The notes under the pieces were generated by a model. It made no database searches, had not been told where the DNA came from, and saw only the letters and a list, made by a program, of their open reading frames with translations. Shown here piece after piece: positions 56,993-64,000 of a stretch of DNA of 64,000 nt. The translations under genes and the position numbers were made by a program. Origin of the DNA: Nocardioides panacis (GTDB lineage Bacteria > Actinomycetota > Actinomycetes > Propionibacteriales > Nocardioidaceae); assembly GCF_019039255.1 (NCBI RefSeq), contig NZ_CP077062.1, positions 4,774,001-4,838,000 on the forward strand, in the 5' to 3' direction. Every line of letters starts with the position of its first letter. Positions within the stretch are counted from its first letter, which is position 1.

Positions 56993-57833
56993 AGGGGGCG
57001 GTGGTGGCGAGGGTGGTGAGGAACTCCGTGGTGCCTGCTTCCACCTTCTCGATCTTCAGCTCGTCGGCTCTGGTGGCTCCTCGGTTCACGACCACGACGG
57101 GCACGCCCTGCTTGGTGGCGCGGCGCACGAAGCGGAAGCCGGACATCACCGTCAGCGAGGAGCCGAGCACCAGCAGCAGGTCCGCGTCGGGGTCGAGCGC
57201 GTCCACGGCGGCGTAGCACCGCTCGACCCGCGGCTTGGGGACGTTCTCCCCGAAGAACACCACGTCGGGCTTGAGCACCCCGCCGCAGGCCGCGCAGCCG
57301 GGGACCACGAAGCCGGCGGTGTCGTCGAGGTCGACGTCGCCGTCGGGGCGGACCTCGACGTCGGCGTGCCGCTCGCCCCAGCCGGGGTTCAGCTCGCCGA
57401 GCCGCCGGTGCAGCGCGGCCCGGCTGCTCTGCGCGCGGCAGTCCAGGCAGACGACGTCGGCGATCCGGCCGTGCAGCGCGCACACCGCGCGGGAGCCGGC
57501 CGCCTCGTGCAGGCCGTCGACGTTCTGGGTGATCAGCAGCCGCTGGCGCCCGGCGGCCTCCAGGGCGGCGAGCGCGCGGTGCCCGGCGTTCGGGGTCGCG
57601 CGCCGCATCCGCGACCAGCCGAGGTGCGAGCGGGCCCAGTAGCGCTGCTGCGCGCCGGGGCCCGAGACGAACTCCGAGAACGTCATCGGCATCCGGGCCG
57701 GCGAGCTCGGCCCTCGGTAGTCGGGGATCCCGGAGTCGGTGCTCATCCCGGCGCCGGTCAGCGCCACGAACGGCCGGGCGGCGACCAGCTCGAGGGCGGT
57801 GGCGACGGGGGTCGGGGCGGGCGTGAGCGTCAT
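56955..57833 (-). CDS. NAD-dependent protein deacetylase (Sir2 family)
   Basis: A 292-residue sirtuin. NAD-binding GAGMSTDSGIPDYRG (near residue 27), TQNVDGLHE, the catalytic His in ALHGR, two zinc Cys pairs (CLDCR and CAACGG) and VVFFGENVP, GSSLTVMSG are all present. It deacylates lysines with consumption of NAD. The last residues (SELSGGGSAPAE) are encoded by a palindromic repeat, so the C-terminal tail is probably dispensable. ATG 57833 lies 7 nt after a TACCCT -10. Confidence 0.92.
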   Translation of the reverse strand: MTLTPAPTPVATALELVAARPFVALTGAGMSTDSGIPDYRGPSSPARMPMTFSEFVSGPGAQQRYWARSHLGWSRMRRATPNAGHRALAALEAAGRQRLLITQNVDGLHEAAGSRAVCALHGRIADVVCLDCRAQSSRAALHRRLGELNPGWGERHADVEVRPDGDVDLDDTAGFVVPGCAACGGVLKPDVVFFGENVPKPRVERCYAAVDALDPDADLLLVLGSSLTVMSGFRFVRRATKQGVPVVVVNRGATRADELKIEKVEAGTTEFLTTLATTAPSELSGGGSAPAE

Positions 57834-57840
57834 CGCAGCC

Positions 57841-57846
57841 AGGGTA
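57841..57846 (-). promoter_or_regulatory. -10 hexamer TACCCT of the sirtuin gene
   Basis: On the reverse strand TACCCT ends 7 nt before ATG 57833; leaderless start predicted. Confidence 0.45.
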
Positions 57847-57947
57847 CGACCCAGCCGGGTGGTGCCCCTCTAGTCACAACCGCGCGCCACCGGGGCGAAC
57901 CGGGTGGTTTCGGGCGGGGGGAACTCCCGCGGCCGGCTCGCACGGCC

Positions 57948-57953
57948 TAAAGT
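57948..57953 (+). promoter_or_regulatory. -10 hexamer TAAAGT before the membrane protein gene
   Basis: TAAAGT ends 6 nt before ATG 57960; leaderless start predicted. Confidence 0.5.
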
Positions 57954-57959
57954 TCGCCC

Positions 57960-58610
57960 ATGCGTTCCGACTGGGTCCCGTTGTCCGCCAGCGCCCTGGT
58001 GATCGGCGCGATGGCGCTGGTGTTCGGCTCGCTGCTGAACCCAGCTGACGCCGGCGCGAGCTCCGCGGAGACGCTCCGCGTGGTCAACGAGGACAGCGCC
58101 CGCTGGGTGGCGATGTCGGTGATGTTCGTGCTCGCCTCGCTCGGCCTCACCCTCGGCCTGCCGTCGGTGCTGATCCTGTTCCAGCGGCGCGCTCGCAAGC
58201 TGGGCCTCACGGCGCTGGCGGTCTTCACGATCGGCACGATCGGGACCGCCGGGTACGCCATGCTGATGGTGTTCTTCCGGGCCATCGTCGTGGCCGGGGC
58301 CCTGCGCGCCGGCGCGCTCGAGGAGGTCACCCACGAGCCCGGTCTCACGGTGTTCCTGAACGGCTGGATCGTCGGCTTCTACGGCGGCATCGCGCTGCTC
58401 GCCGTCGCCCTGTACGTCGCCCGCTCGGTGCCGCGGTGGGTGCCCGCGCTGCTCGCCCTGTTCGTGGCGCTGCTGCCGTTCTCCACCCACCTCGGACGGG
58501 TCGGCAGCGCGATCCAGGTGATGGCCCTCGCGGTCGCCTTCACCGGCATGGCGATGGCCGCCGTGACCGGCGAGCACCAGCGGGAGCTCTCCGACGCGCC
58601 CGCGTTCTGA
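57960..58610 (+). CDS. Hypothetical multi-pass membrane protein
   Basis: A 216-residue protein with about six hydrophobic segments (near residues 7-25, 50-73, 80-105, 125-150, 155-172, 175-200). No family motif is recognised. The start is the first ATG after the -10. It is divergent from the sirtuin gene and followed after 13 bp by a HAD phosphatase gene, with which it is probably cotranscribed. Function unknown. Confidence 0.7.
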   Translation: MRSDWVPLSASALVIGAMALVFGSLLNPADAGASSAETLRVVNEDSARWVAMSVMFVLASLGLTLGLPSVLILFQRRARKLGLTALAVFTIGTIGTAGYAMLMVFFRAIVVAGALRAGALEEVTHEPGLTVFLNGWIVGFYGGIALLAVALYVARSVPRWVPALLALFVALLPFSTHLGRVGSAIQVMALAVAFTGMAMAAVTGEHQRELSDAPAF

Positions 58611-58623
58611 GACCATGGGCGGC

Positions 58624-59463
58624 ATGACGAGCCGCCTGCAGCCGCCCAAGCGCACGGTCCGAGCCTGGCTCTCCGACATGGACGGCGTGCTCGTCCACGA
58701 GGAGGAGCCGATCCCCGGCGCCGCGGACTTCATCGCACGGCTCACCGGGACCGGCCGGCCGTTCCTGCTGCTGACCAACAACTCCATCTACACCCCGCGC
58801 GACCTCCAGGCCCGGCTGCACCGGTCCGGGATCGACGTACCGGAGGACGCGATCTGGACCAGCGCGCTGGCCACCGCGCAGTTCCTCGACAACCAGCGCC
58901 CCGGCGGCTCGGCCTACGTGATCGGGGAGGCCGGGCTGACCACCGCGATGCACGAGATCGGCTACGTGCTGTCCGAGCGCGAGCCGGAGTACGTCGTCCT
59001 GGGCGAGACCCGGACCTACTCGTTCGAGGCGATCACCACCGCGATCCGGCTGATCGAGAAGGGTGCGCGGTTCATCGCCACCAACCCGGACGTGTCCGGG
59101 CCGAGCATCCACGGCCCGATCCCGGCGACCGGGTCGGTGGCCGCGCTGATCACCAAGGCGACCGGCGTCGAGCCGTACTTCGTCGGCAAGCCGAACCCGC
59201 TGATGATGCGGTCGGCGCTGAACCGCATCGACGCGCACTCCGAGACAACCGTGATGGTGGGTGACCGGATGGACACCGACGTGATCTCCGGGCTGGAGGC
59301 CGGCCTGCGCACGATCCTGGTGCTCACCGGGTCGACGAAGGCGGACCAGATCGAGCGGTTCCCCTACCGGCCCACCCACGTGGTCGACTCGGTGGCCGAC
59401 CTCGTGGACCTCGTGGACGAGTGGAACGACGAGTCGCAGGAGGTCGTGGACTTCGCCCCCTAG
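58624..59463 (+). CDS. HAD-IIA family phosphatase (NagD-like)
   Basis: A 279-residue HAD hydrolase. Motif [16 protein letters not shown], motif II LLTNNS, motif III Lys in [10 protein letters not shown], motif [11 protein letters not shown]. The large C2A cap between motifs II and III defines subclass IIA (NagD, phosphoglycolate/4-nitrophenyl phosphatase group). ATG 58624 is used; an in-frame ATG three codons upstream is possible. The stop overlaps the convergent methyltransferase by four bases. Physiological substrate unknown. Confidence 0.88.
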   Translation: MTSRLQPPKRTVRAWLSDMDGVLVHEEEPIPGAADFIARLTGTGRPFLLLTNNSIYTPRDLQARLHRSGIDVPEDAIWTSALATAQFLDNQRPGGSAYVIGEAGLTTAMHEIGYVLSEREPEYVVLGETRTYSFEAITTAIRLIEKGARFIATNPDVSGPSIHGPIPATGSVAALITKATGVEPYFVGKPNPLMMRSALNRIDAHSETTVMVGDRMDTDVISGLEAGLRTILVLTGSTKADQIERFPYRPTHVVDSVADLVDLVDEWNDESQEVVDFAP

Positions 59464-60053
59464 GGCGGGTCGGTGACGAGCGGCACGAAGGAGTACGCCC
59501 CGTGCTCCACCAGGCGGGTCCGGCGGGCGTCCCGTCGGAGCTCGACGAGCGTGCCGGCCACGGGCACGACCAGGACCGCGTCGTCCGGGGCGAGCTGGGC
59601 CACCAGCCCGGCGGGCAGCTCGGGCGCCGCCGCGGAGACCAGCACACGGTCGAACGGCGCCTGCTCCGGGCAGCCCAGGACCCCGGGCTGCGCCTGCTCG
59701 ACCCGGGCGTGGGTCAGCCGGAACGGCCGCAGGTTCGCCCGGCCCTGCTCCACCAGCTCCGGGACCAGCTCGACCCCGACGACCTCACCGCCGGGTCCCA
59801 CCAGGGCGGCCAGCAGCGCCGTGGTCCAGGCCGACCCGCTGCCGACGTCGAGCACCCGCTGGCCGGTCCGGACGTCGAGGAGCGCGAGCATCCGGCGCAC
59901 GGTCCGCGGCTGGCTGTTGGTCTGCCCGTGGCCGATCAGCAGCGGCCGGTCGAGGCGGGCGAAGCGTCGCTGGGAGGCGGGCAGGAAGGCCTCGCGGGGC
60001 GCAGCCGCGAACGCCGCGTCGAGTGCGCGGCGCGGGGTCCGTCCCGGCGCCAC
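59460..60053 (-). CDS. pcm: Protein-L-isoaspartate O-methyltransferase-like protein
   Basis: A 197-residue PCMT-family methyltransferase repairing isoaspartyl residues with [30 protein letters not shown], the SAM motif [28 protein letters not shown] and [14 protein letters not shown] follow the family order. GTG 60053 is used; it lies 5 bp after the DUF2277 stop, so it is the last gene of a reverse operon with DUF2277 and the beta-propeller gene. Confidence 0.88.
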   Translation of the reverse strand: MAPGRTPRRALDAAFAAAPREAFLPASQRRFARLDRPLLIGHGQTNSQPRTVRRMLALLDVRTGQRVLDVGSGSAWTTALLAALVGPGGEVVGVELVPELVEQGRANLRPFRLTHARVEQAQPGVLGCPEQAPFDRVLVSAAAPELPAGLVAQLAPDDAVLVVPVAGTLVELRRDARRTRLVEHGAYSFVPLVTDPP

Positions 60054-60058
60054 GTCCC

Positions 60059-60325
60059 TCAGGCGTAGCGGACGGCGGCCCGGGCGCGGGCCTTGGCGGC
60101 CTCGACGTCACGGTCCTTCGGCGGCGCCGAGGTGGTGAGCTCCTCGAGCAGCCGGCGGGTGGTCTCGGCGACCTCGAGCACGGCCCGGTCGAACGCGTCC
60201 TGGTTGGCCTGCGACGGCTTCGCCGTCCCGCTGACCTTGCGGACGTACTGCAGCGCCGCGGCGTGCACCTCGTCCCGGGTCGCCGGCGGCTCGAAGTTGT
60301 GCAGGGTCCTGATGTTGCGGCACAT
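60059..60325 (-). CDS. DUF2277 domain-containing protein
   Basis: An 88-residue cytoplasmic protein beginning MCRNIRTLHNFEPPATRDEV, the signature of DUF2277. A central GTAKPSQANQDAFDRAV and a basic C-terminus are also family-like. Function unknown. ATG 60325 lies 7 nt after a TACGGT hexamer, so it may have its own leaderless transcript. The beta-propeller gene ends 5 bp upstream and pcm starts 5 bp downstream. Confidence 0.87.
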   Translation of the reverse strand: MCRNIRTLHNFEPPATRDEVHAAALQYVRKVSGTAKPSQANQDAFDRAVLEVAETTRRLLEELTTSAPPKDRDVEAAKARARAAVRYA

Positions 60326-60330
60326 GCCTC

Positions 60331-62202
60331 TCACCGTACGTCGACCACGCGGACCACGTCACCGACCAGGGCGACCCGGCCTCCGCCCAGGGGCAGCGTG
60401 CGGGCGTCCTCGCCGCCGTACCCGCGGCTCACCCAGGAGCCGGTCTCGGTCAGCGAGCCGTCGGCCCCGACGCGCAGGGCCACGAACCGGGCCCCGCCGC
60501 GCGCCCAGTCCTGCACCGGCGTGACCAGCACCCGCACGTCGGGCAGGTAGCTGAACGCCCGCGGGTCGACGCCGGCGCTGACGTCCGTCGACGGCCCGAA
60601 GCCCAGGGTGTCCCGGCGGCGCACCGCGGACAGGTCGCGCAGGTCGAACGTCGCGGCCTGCGCGCCGAGGTCGGCGCCGTCCGCGCTCCCGTCGTGCCCG
60701 ACGCCGACGAGCAGGTCGCCGCCGACCGGGTGCAGGTAGGAGGAGAAGCCCGGGATCCTCAGCTCGCCCACGACCCGCGGCCGGTCCGGGTCGGCGAGGT
60801 CCACGGTGTAGAGCGGGTCCGTCTCGCGGAACGTCACCACGATCGCCAGGTCGCCGAACCAGCGCACCGACCGGATCGACTCGCCGCGGCCCAGGCCGTC
60901 GACGCGACCGGTCTCCACCAGCCGCCCGTCCCGCTCGGTCAGCACCAGCACGCCGTTGTCGGCCGGGCCCTGGTCGCGGGGGAACTCCGCGGCGACGCGC
61001 AGCCGGCCGTCGTGCTCGCTGAACGACCAGCGGTCCTCGACGGTGCCGTGGAACGACCCCGACCCGGTGTACGTCGTCCCGCCACCGTCGAGGGCGAAGG
61101 CGTGCACCTCGGTCGTCGCGACGCGGGGGAGCGGGGCGTCGCCGGTGGTCAGCACCGGGCCGCCGGAGGTCGTCGCGACGTACAGCCTGGTCGCGGAGGA
61201 GTACACCAGGTCGCCGGCCGCCGTCACCGCCGTCGCCGTCGTCCGGCCGGGCTCGTCGAAGGGGAAGGTCAGCACGCTGATCGTGCCGAATCCCGAAGCC
61301 TGCAAGGGATGTCGCACCTCCGAGCAGGCAAGCAGCGGGTGCTCGGCGCCACCGTCCGAGCGGACCCCGGGCAGCCAGTCGTCGATGCCGGTGGCGCGCA
61401 CGATCTCCCGGTTGCGCCGGGTCGCCTCGGCGGGGGTGCGGTCCCGGTTGGGCTGCACGAAGTCCAGCGGCGGGAAGTCGGTGGTCACCACGACCCGCAC
61501 CGTGCCGTCGGCGTACTCCCGGGTGGACAGCGCACCGCCGTCCACCACCTGCTGGTCGGTCACGGTCGGCGCCGCGGGGTCGGCGAGGTCGAAGGAGATG
61601 ACGTGGGCGCGGGTGTCGCCGGGCCGGCCCGGCAGGAACGTCCGGTCGATCGCGGCGCCCTCCGGCCAGCCCACGCCGGGGCCGGGCTCGTCGCCGACGA
61701 CGACCACGTGGTCGTCGTGGAGCAGCAGCTCGGGCCGGACCAGCGCCGGTCCGGGCAGCCGGGTCCGGGACAGCTCGACGGGTGCGGCGCCGGACACGTC
61801 GGTGACCACCAGGGAGCGGTCGGCGAGGCGGACCACCAGGGACCCGTCGGTCTTCGCGACGTCCGACTCGTCGACGTCGGCCTCCTGGGTGTTCGTGCCG
61901 GTGCCGCTGCTGCCGACGGCCCCCGCGGCGTCCAGCGAGGCCGACGAACCGGAGCGCTCGGCGAACATCGGGACGACCGGGCCGCCCCCGAAGCCGTAGG
62001 GCCCGACCAGCGGGACCGCCCGGTCGACGTACCACTGGCGGAGCTGGGCGCAGTCGTCGAACGCCGGCAGCTCGCCGGCCACCGCCGCGGGGCCGACGAG
62101 GTCCGCGCCGCGGCCGAGCAGCCCGGTGGTCAGCAGCGCGCAGGCCGCCGCGCCCACCGTCACCCCGGCCGCGAAGCCGCCCAGACCTCGTCGTGCACCC
62201 AT
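60331..62202 (-). CDS. Membrane-anchored beta-propeller domain protein (PF09826-like)
   Basis: A 623-residue protein with an N-terminal signal anchor (FAAGVTVGAAACALLTTGLL). TNTQEADVDESDVAKTDGSLVVRL is the characteristic opening of the secreted C-terminal beta-propeller family PF09826. Repeated blades follow, e.g. VVVTFRETDPLYTVDLADPDRPRVVGELRIPGFSSYLHPV. Probably faces outside the cell. ATG 62202 gives the signal anchor. Tight spacing to DUF2277 and pcm suggests a reverse operon. Molecular role unknown. Confidence 0.85.
   Translation of the reverse strand: MGARRGLGGFAAGVTVGAAACALLTTGLLGRGADLVGPAAVAGELPAFDDCAQLRQWYVDRAVPLVGPYGFGGGPVVPMFAERSGSSASLDAAGAVGSSGTGTNTQEADVDESDVAKTDGSLVVRLADRSLVVTDVSGAAPVELSRTRLPGPALVRPELLLHDDHVVVVGDEPGPGVGWPEGAAIDRTFLPGRPGDTRAHVISFDLADPAAPTVTDQQVVDGGALSTREYADGTVRVVVTTDFPPLDFVQPNRDRTPAEATRRNREIVRATGIDDWLPGVRSDGGAEHPLLACSEVRHPLQASGFGTISVLTFPFDEPGRTTATAVTAAGDLVYSSATRLYVATTSGGPVLTTGDAPLPRVATTEVHAFALDGGGTTYTGSGSFHGTVEDRWSFSEHDGRLRVAAEFPRDQGPADNGVLVLTERDGRLVETGRVDGLGRGESIRSVRWFGDLAIVVTFRETDPLYTVDLADPDRPRVVGELRIPGFSSYLHPVGGDLLVGVGHDGSADGADLGAQAATFDLRDLSAVRRRDTLGFGPSTDVSAGVDPRAFSYLPDVRVLVTPVQDWARGGARFVALRVGADGSLTETGSWVSRGYGGEDARTLPLGGGRVALVGDVVRVVDVR
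60333..60338 (-). promoter_or_regulatory. -10 hexamer TACGGT of the DUF2277 gene
   Basis: On the reverse strand TACGGT ends 7 nt before ATG 60325 and overlaps the end of the beta-propeller gene. Confidence 0.4.
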
Positions 62203-62315
62203 CGCCGTCCCCGATCTGCCGTCCCGCTCGTGGGGGTGGGACGTGGACGGGGCCCGTGCGGTTCCCGGCCGGCCCCTGGCAGAGTGAGGCCCTTCCCCCA
62301 CGCCCGAGGAGACCC

Positions 62316-63497
62316 ATGCCCGACCGCGAGTTCGACGTCGTCCTGTTCGGCGCCACCGGCTTCACCGGCGGGCTGACCGCCGACTACCTGGCCGGCGCCG
62401 TACCGGAGGGCTGCCGCTGGGCGCTGGCCGGCCGCACCCCCAGCAGGCTCGAGGCGGTGCGCGACCGGCTGGCGCGGACCGACCCGTCGCTGGCGGCGCT
62501 GCCGCTGCTGCACGCCGACGTCACGGACCCCGCCTCGATGGCCGACGTCGCGTCCCGAGCCCGGGTCGTGATCACCACGGTCGGCCCGTACGTCGAGCAC
62601 GGCGGCCCGCTCGTCGCGGCCTGTGCCGAGGCCGGCACGGACTACGTCGACCTGACCGGCGAGCCGGAGTTCGTGGACCGCACCTACGTCGAGCACCACG
62701 CCCGGGCGGTCGAGACGGGTGCACGGATCGTGCACGCCTGCGGCTTCGACTCCGTGCCGCACGACCTCGGCGCGATGTTCACCGTGCAGCAGCTGCCGGC
62801 CGGGGTCCCGCTGCGGGTCCGCGGCATGGTGCGCAGCAACGCGACGCTGTCCGGCGGCACCCTCGCGTCCGCGCTCGGCGCGTTCTCCCGCTCGCGGCAG
62901 ATGAAGCAGGCGCACGCCGCGCGGCGCAGGCTCGAGCCGCGCCCCGAGGGCCGTTCGGTCCGCACCACCGCGAAGCGGCCGCACCACGACCGGGACGCCG
63001 GCTTCTGGCTGGTCCCGCTGCCGACCATCGACCCCTTCGTCGTCCGCCGCTCGGCGGCCGCCCTGGAGTCCTACGGCCCGGACTTCACCTACAGCCACTA
63101 CGCCGCGGTCAAGCGGCTGACCACCGTGGTGGGCGGGATCGGCCTGGTCGGCGGGGTCGCGGCCGCGGCGCAGGTCCCGCCGCTGCGCCGGCTGCTGATG
63201 AGCCGGCTGCCCCAGGGCGAGGGGCCCAGCGAGGAACGCCGCGCGGCGTCGTACTTCTCCGTGCGGTTCATCGGCGAGGGCGGCGGACGCCGGACCTACA
63301 CCGAGGTCCGCGGCGGCGACCCGGGCTACACCGAGACCGCCAAGATGCTGTCGGAGTCGGCGCTCTGCCTGGCCTTCGACGACAACCCGCCGACCGCCGG
63401 CCAGGTCACCACGGCGGTCGCGATGGGCCAGAACCTGCTCGACCGGCTGGTCCGGGCGGGCCTGTCGTTCACCGTGCACCGCACCGTGGAGGCCTGA
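62316..63497 (+). CDS. Saccharopine dehydrogenase-like / trans-acting enoyl reductase family oxidoreductase
   Basis: A 393-residue protein with a Rossmann NAD(P)-binding N-terminus (FDVVLFGATGFTGGLTADYL). TVGPYVEHGGPLVAACAEAGTDYVDLTGE and ACGFDSVPHDLGAM are typical of the family containing the mycobacterial trans-acting enoyl reductase and eukaryotic SCCPDH. ATG 62316 follows GAGGAGACCC. It is divergent from the beta-propeller gene. A lipid-related reductase function is likely but the substrate is unknown. Confidence 0.83.
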   Translation: MPDREFDVVLFGATGFTGGLTADYLAGAVPEGCRWALAGRTPSRLEAVRDRLARTDPSLAALPLLHADVTDPASMADVASRARVVITTVGPYVEHGGPLVAACAEAGTDYVDLTGEPEFVDRTYVEHHARAVETGARIVHACGFDSVPHDLGAMFTVQQLPAGVPLRVRGMVRSNATLSGGTLASALGAFSRSRQMKQAHAARRRLEPRPEGRSVRTTAKRPHHDRDAGFWLVPLPTIDPFVVRRSAAALESYGPDFTYSHYAAVKRLTTVVGGIGLVGGVAAAAQVPPLRRLLMSRLPQGEGPSEERRAASYFSVRFIGEGGGRRTYTEVRGGDPGYTETAKMLSESALCLAFDDNPPTAGQVTTAVAMGQNLLDRLVRAGLSFTVHRTVEA

Positions 63498-63500
63498 GCG

Positions 63501-63517
63501 GTTCCACGAGCTGGAAC
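63501..63517 (+). terminator. Small hairpin after the enoyl-reductase-like gene
   Basis: GTTCCA/TGGAAC with a 5-nt loop, starting 4 bp after the stop, followed by a moderately T-rich stretch (TTGTCGGTTTT). A plausible weak intrinsic terminator. Confidence 0.4.
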
Positions 63518-63604
63518 AATTGTCGGTTTTGCCGCGCGGGTCCCGATCCTCGAAATAGCCTGGCCCGGCAGGTGACGTAGAGGGTCTGGGAGACACGTTT
63601 CAAC

Positions 63605-64000
63605 ATGAGTGTGCGGTTGCGCCTGGGTGCGCGTTTCTCGGCTGCCGTCATGGTCGTCGCGGTGCCCGTCTCGATGACCGGTCTGTCCCCGGCGATCGTG
63701 CCGACCTCGCAGCCGGTGGCCCCCCGGGCCGTCGCCTCCGCGCACGTCAGCACCGCGCCGATCGCGCCCAGCGTCACCACCCTCCAGCGTCACTACGTGC
63801 GGACGCTGCCGGTCTCCCAGCGGCCCCAGGTGGTCGCCGAGCAGACCACGATCACCGGCGGCCTGGCGCTGCGCACCAAGGCGGAGCGGCACCGCAAGAT
63901 CGCGGTCTCGAGCTCCAAGGGCAGCCACGTGTGGACCGCGAGCTCCCTGGCCGAGCACGACCTGCCGTCGGCCGCGCTGCGCGCCTACAAGCGGGCCGCC
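63605..64000 (+). CDS. Secreted lytic murein transglycosylase-like protein, cut by window edge
   Basis: 132 codons visible from ATG 63605. The start is a signal peptide (LGARFSAAVMVVAVPVSMTGL), then a Ser/Thr/Val/Pro-rich linker. The last visible segment HDLPSAALRAYKRAA is the usual entry to the MltB-like lytic transglycosylase domain of Actinobacteria. Catalytic residues lie beyond the edge, so the enzyme class is inferred. Such proteins cleave peptidoglycan during growth or resuscitation. Confidence 0.65.
   Translation, partial: MSVRLRLGARFSAAVMVVAVPVSMTGLSPAIVPTSQPVAPRAVASAHVSTAPIAPSVTTLQRHYVRTLPVSQRPQVVAEQTTITGGLALRTKAERHRKIAVSSSKGSHVWTASSLAEHDLPSAALRAYKRAA

Noticed and set aside
63498-63604. 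ydaO/c-di-AMP riboswitch upstream of the lytic transglycosylase
   Set aside because: Cell-wall hydrolase genes in Actinobacteria often carry it, but the 107-bp gap is too short and I cannot find its conserved stems.

Overview
The window is very GC-rich, dense with genes, uses many GTG starts, and encodes a typical actinobacterial protein set: MurT/GatD lipid II amidation, an IdeR/DtxR iron repressor, DUF3027, DUF2530, a cold-shock protein with a C-terminal extension, DUF222-HNH and AbiEi-DUF559 proteins. The best fit is the Nocardioidaceae (Nocardioides-like). This is inferred from gene content and style; no 16S is present. No rRNA, tRNA, CRISPR array, IS element or prophage was recognised, and the region reads as ordinary chromosome.

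Layout. 1-7.6 kb: a helicase-associated protein cut by the left edge, a two-gene ABC exporter, then a GAF-PucR regulator beside 3-hydroxybutyrate dehydrogenase and an MHS-type carrier. 7.6-20 kb: gatD/murT (reverse), a GGCT-fold protein, an acyl-CoA synthetase with a DUF885 hydrolase, a large secreted subtilase, a HAD-LarE fusion and a DUF222-HNH gene. 20-24.3 kb: cold-shock protein, epimerase, MFS, DUF3027, DUF2530. 24.3-32.5 kb: all forward strand, with a purine permease, then a tight cassette of a 78-residue Asp/Gly/Thr/Ala repeat protein, a JmjC-like cupin oxygenase and a sucrase/ferredoxin-like protein, followed by an ABC exporter, a MarR regulator and an MFS exporter. 32.5-39.6 kb: metabolic genes (methyltransferase, serC, GNAT, STAS, citrate synthase, pdxH). 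39.6-44 kb: TetR with a clear operator and a heterodimeric ABC exporter. 44-49.6 kb: two beta-propeller lipoproteins, an unusual structured intergenic region and two MFS exporters. 49.6-64 kb: GH13 enzyme, hotdog protein, photolyase, iron repressor, ABC exporter, DUF559, sirtuin, HAD phosphatase, isoaspartyl methyltransferase, DUF2277, beta-propeller protein, an oxidoreductase and the start of a lytic transglycosylase cut by the right edge.

Two points affect how everything else is read. First, about ten genes carry a single-base indel, mostly in runs of 5-8 G or C, and removing or adding one base restores a full family-like protein each time. This includes gatD, which is expected to be essential, so these are more likely sequence errors than pseudogenes. 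Second, many genes have a TANNNT -10 hexamer only 6-8 nt before the start codon, so leaderless mRNAs look common.

Most interesting for follow-up: (1) the repeat-peptide/cupin/sucrase-ferredoxin cassette at 25.9-28.1 kb, which could be an undescribed peptide-modification system; (2) a reverse-strand candidate RNA at 46.27-46.54 kb with a promoter, a near-perfect Shine-Dalgarno, a 12-codon ORF, competing hairpins, a three-way junction and a long terminal palindrome; (3) two families of long palindromic repeats at gene ends, some of which supply the stop codons.
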